From assembly GCA_935421135.1 (NCBI GenBank), contig OW285194.1, positions 13,043,376 through 13,107,375 of the forward strand: 64,000 bases of DNA. Direction: 5' to 3'. Numbering within the stretch: the stretch's first letter is position 1; each line of letters begins with the position of its first letter. Shown here one piece after another: positions 60,976 through 64,000 of this stretch. The stretch is from Bugulina stolonifera (lineage: Eukaryota; Bryozoa; Gymnolaemata; Cheilostomatida; Bugulidae). A program made the translations under genes and the position numbers. The notes under the pieces were generated by a model that was given only the letters and a program-made list of their open reading frames with translations, did no database searches and was not told the DNA's origin.

Positions 60976-61218
60976 TGCCTCTCCAAGTTGTTCAGTAACT
61001 TGTAATTTAATATTAATGTATGCTTCAATTAATTTTGTCCCATCTGTTTCCTGATAGAGTTGAAGGGTAACTCTGGCACACATGTAAATCTGTTTTTCAG
61101 AATTGGACTCTGCCTAGCTTATTATAGAATCTTTCAACTGACCTCCATGGATTGTGTGAGTGGAGTGTGGTATGACAGAACCTACTATGGTGGACTATGC
61201 CGACTGCCAAATAACACT

Positions 61219-61318
61219 GGAGTATCTCCAGAGAATACTGGAGTATATCCAGAGAGAATACTGGAGTATGTCCAGAGAACACCGGAGTATCTCCAGAGAA
61301 TAACGGAGTATCGCCAAC
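61219..61318. repeat. 21-bp minisatellite
   Basis: Five copies starting ggagtat at 61219, 61240, 61263, 61284 and 61305 (spacing 21-23; unit ggagtatctccagagaatac). Confidence 0.85.
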
Positions 61319-61985
61319 CGAAGGGTTCTTTTCTACTGTATAAAGAAAGTCTTAGGAGCTACTGTTGCTGTTGGTGTAGAATTTTAGGTGTAATTTTCTT
61401 ATAGTACCAGTTGAACTTCTGACTCCACAGATTGTACTGGAAACTATGCAGTTTGAAAATATTAGATTTCTTTGTATTGCTACCTAATCTCATGTCCAGT
61501 TTGGCTTGTGACTTCTAGTACATGCAAGAGAGTGACTGGTGCTACACTGTAGGTAGGCCTACATGTATATAAATTTTTCTCATGTTGTTCTGATTACACG
61601 TAATATTATGATAATATTATCATATATATTATATCCTATTATTATTATTTTAGTATATAGAATAGTGTTTGTTGCACTGTTGATATTAATTAGCTGTTTT
61701 GGTGTATACTCAAACATAAAACGAGACAGTTTACTACTTTCCATATTCATTACCTCCATATTTATATACTGTAATTATACTGTTATACATTTGCAGCTAA
61801 TAAGTAGAGTACATCAAGAATAAAAAGTACTGTATTATAAAGCATTTCTCAGTCTACATTTATTATCAATACATATCAGTCAGCAATGTGACAATTATTT
61901 AGTAATCACATGTGTAGCCATGTTATCTCTCAGCCGTGTGAGCAGTTTATTCAGCCGTAGCGCTTGCCAGACATACCAAAGGACT

Positions 61986-63863
61986 TCACTGCGCTCTGTT
62001 ATTCTTCCAGCCAACCCAGACGCCTCTAATGCTAAATCTGGTAGCAGTATGCCTTTTCATCAGAGTTGCTGGTATACCACCTCCTAAACATAGTTTAAAA
62101 ATACAGACAGGATTTTGCTGGTTGGATGTCTGGGAAAAAAACCCTATCAATACAATTGTATTTTGCCGAGTCCCCAGTTGGCAATGAATTGGTGATATTT
62201 ATGAAATTTTGAAAGTACAATATTATACATTGACACAAAACAGATATCTATGCATTGGTGAAATACACAGAGAGTTTTTACATTGTCAGTTTTGGGCTGC
62301 AGTTCATATATAAAGCTATAACGATTACAGTATGTACAGTACAATGCATAATATTGTTATACATGTACATGTAGGCCTACATGTAGTACAATGTATATTG
62401 TTATACATGTACATGTACATGTAGTACAATGTATATTGTTATACATGAACATTGTTATAATATTATATTACTACACCATATACTATTTCTACCTATATTA
62501 CTGCCATTTATACCAGCAAATATAATATAGACAAACATTTTTTATCGGTATAGTAGTAGTATCAACCTGTATTTGCCGGAGTGCGTACTGATTGGTTAGA
62601 TTTCCTTCTGAGAAAAACCAATACCAGCAGGATTAATAGAATCAAAGATGCTATCGAGAAGACAACTACCACTGCGGTCAAAGGAAACTCCTTTTCACTG
62701 TCTGTGATCTAGAAAATTATGTTAAACAATCAGATAACTGCTAAACAAAGCTTGAAACAATAACACTAAATTTCTAGAAAACAGGAAAATACTTAGCCAC
62801 TCACCAAGCTCATATTTATGTCATAGCAAAAGAACTTCAGTATGTTTCTGATTTCACTTGCCTCTGTTGATGACCAAGTTTTCTGCCAAAGGTTTTCAGT
62901 AACTGTGTCCTCGGGCAGCACTATGACAGGAAACTGGATACTCGCCGCAACGTCTTCATCGATTCGACCATCTCCGTCGTTGTCTTCTCCATCATGCAAC
63001 TCCTCATCCACCAGCCAATCGCAATCGTTGTTTTGATTGTCGTTGAGCTCCAAAGCATGAGGCTTGCAATCAGCGTCTGAAACATATTTATATGAATTAA
63101 CATATTTACCATAGCCATGTTCGGTGCTGGGTACATGACTTGCTCAAAAATATTTTGATGCGCTTCCTTCTTAATATACATGTAAATGGCAATCTATAAA
63201 ATTGCTAATATTTTAAAGCTGTGCTAAATTTAGTTTAACAGCGTTTCCCATGTGTCTCAGGTCATTGATATTGCTGCAAGGATCACTAGTTCAAGAGTCC
63301 TGTTGTACAACAATGTAACTGCATGTATATGAGACTGACTGCTTACCTGTTAGAGTGAGTCTAAGACCACCAGGATAGCCATATGACTCGCTAGCCTTGA
63401 GACCATAAACCATAACACCAAAGGTCACGGTCGGGTTGTCATGGCGAAGTACAAACACTCCACTGTTTACTGAGAGCACTATGTGTGTATACTTAATACC
63501 TACAGAGTATTATAACAATAAAACTTATGTCAGTGACTTGCTACTTTTAGGTACATGTCCGAGGACAAAAGAAGCCAAACTGCATAAGGGCTGCTGTATA
63601 CCTTTTGTTCAAACCTCAGTTAGGTAGCTATTTTGGCAGATTCACAGTTATGAAGATATAATAATTCGGTTGCCTACAACCACACACTAAGTTCTGGAGG
63701 CCAACAGACAGACATTGCAAAGCACCTGTTAGTCAAGTAGACGTTTAAAGGGAAAACATAGTGTACCTGGTATGTTATAGTTCTTTAATATGTCGATTTT
63801 ACTAGATTCTAGTCGCTCTAGAAACTTTCCCTCTGTGCTATTCCATAAATGCTCACCATTTAC
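61986..63863 (-). CDS. Membrane protein with IgGFc-binding-type domain, 3' part (continues past right edge)
   Basis: Five minus-strand exons, 63863-63767, 63499-63347, 63076-62805, 62708-62567 and 62083-61986, join in phase (254 codons with the stop); earlier exons lie beyond 64000. Exons 1-2 carry the end of an IgGFc-binding-protein N-terminal type domain (YTHIVLSVNSGVFVLRHDNP, FGVMVYGLKASESYGYPGGL). The next exon holds an acidic Ca-binding-like repeat (NDNQNNDCDW, GEDNDGDGRIDED), as in thrombospondin-type-3/EF-hand-like loops. Then comes a TM helix (LTAVVVVFSIASLILLILLV) and a short basic tail ending WKNNRAQ. In invertebrates such proteins are surface or mucus-type recognition molecules; the function here is inferred only. 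AATAAA on the minus strand at 61864-61859. Confidence 0.8.
62345..62460. repeat. Palindromic tacatgtacatgta-type repeats in the last intron of the IgGFc-type gene
   Basis: Three rough copies of gtacaatgtatattgttata plus acatgtacatgta. Self-complementary words common throughout this genome. Confidence 0.6.
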
Positions 63864-64000
63864 CTGAGTAAAGATTAAAGTAAACTCACTGACTGATAAA
63901 AGCTACTGCAGTCTGAAAACTATGTGTAGATTGGAGTTGTCAGCTCTCAATTATGCCAAGGAAAGACAATTCCCAATTCATGAAAAAGTTGCGAATTTAC

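Larger units (their letters stand above)
59737..61985. other. Region between TRIM and the IgGFc-type gene; weak plus-strand gene candidate
   Basis: Candidate exon 60505-60570 (acceptor CTGACAG, donor GTGAGT) encodes ...MNNTVPQSPPLGYNQT. It joins in phase to an open frame beginning 61058 (after TGATAG) that runs to 61404 and crosses a 21-bp repeat. A separate open stretch, about 61655-61823, after TTTTAG encodes a very hydrophobic C-terminus (IVFVALLILISCFGVYS) with AATAAA overlapping the stop. A connected model could not be built, so this may be chance or a fast-evolving membrane protein. Confidence 0.25.

Overview
The window is nuclear DNA from an animal, most likely a marine invertebrate; I cannot name the phylum. 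The evidence is spliced genes with GT-AG introns, metazoan protein families (syntaxin-5, a Bark beetle/Anakonda-like tricellular-junction protein, a prokineticin-fold secreted protein, a TRIM protein, an IgGFc-binding-domain protein), Pol III tRNA-Leu genes inside introns, and LTR, foldback and SINE-like repeats in an AT-rich background with many minisatellites.

Layout. 1-4305: the 5' part of a minus-strand LTR retroelement that runs off the left edge (5' LTR, tRNA-Leu primer site, gag, a canonical -1 frameshift signal, a DTG protease, then a long open linker ending in zinc-finger-like motifs). 5655-7970 (+): four-exon, ten-cysteine secreted protein of prokineticin/astakine type, with a solo LTR of the same retroelement in intron 1. 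8814-12209 (-): syntaxin-5, 8 exons, 350 aa. 13820-43277 (+): Bark beetle/Anakonda-like giant transmembrane protein; I traced 53 exons that stay in phase from ATG to stop (3213 aa). 44267-46373 (+): two unassigned exon candidates. 46906-52668 (+): mitochondrial succinate-semialdehyde-dehydrogenase-like ALDH, 12 exons, 533 aa. 53732-59736 (-): RING/B-box/coiled-coil/propeller TRIM protein, 7 exons, 639 aa; its intron 1 holds a second LTR-like fragment. 60505-61823 (+): weak gene-like pieces. 61986 to the right edge (-): 3' part of a membrane protein with an IgGFc-binding-type domain, a Ca-binding-like acidic segment, one TM helix and a short tail.

These are independent housekeeping, epithelial and immune-type genes, not an operon. 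The prokineticin-like gene and STX5 converge, STX5 and the Bark-like gene diverge over about 1.6 kb, and ALDH and TRIM converge. The most unusual signals are: (1) the textbook frameshift cassette and the atypical post-protease region of the retroelement; (2) a recurring pattern in which minisatellites start at, and duplicate, a 5' splice site (Bark-like introns 24, 33, 35 and others; STX5 intron 5); (3) the threefold internal repeat of the Bark-like ectodomain; (4) substituted redox-switch and substrate-loop positions in the SSADH-like enzyme.
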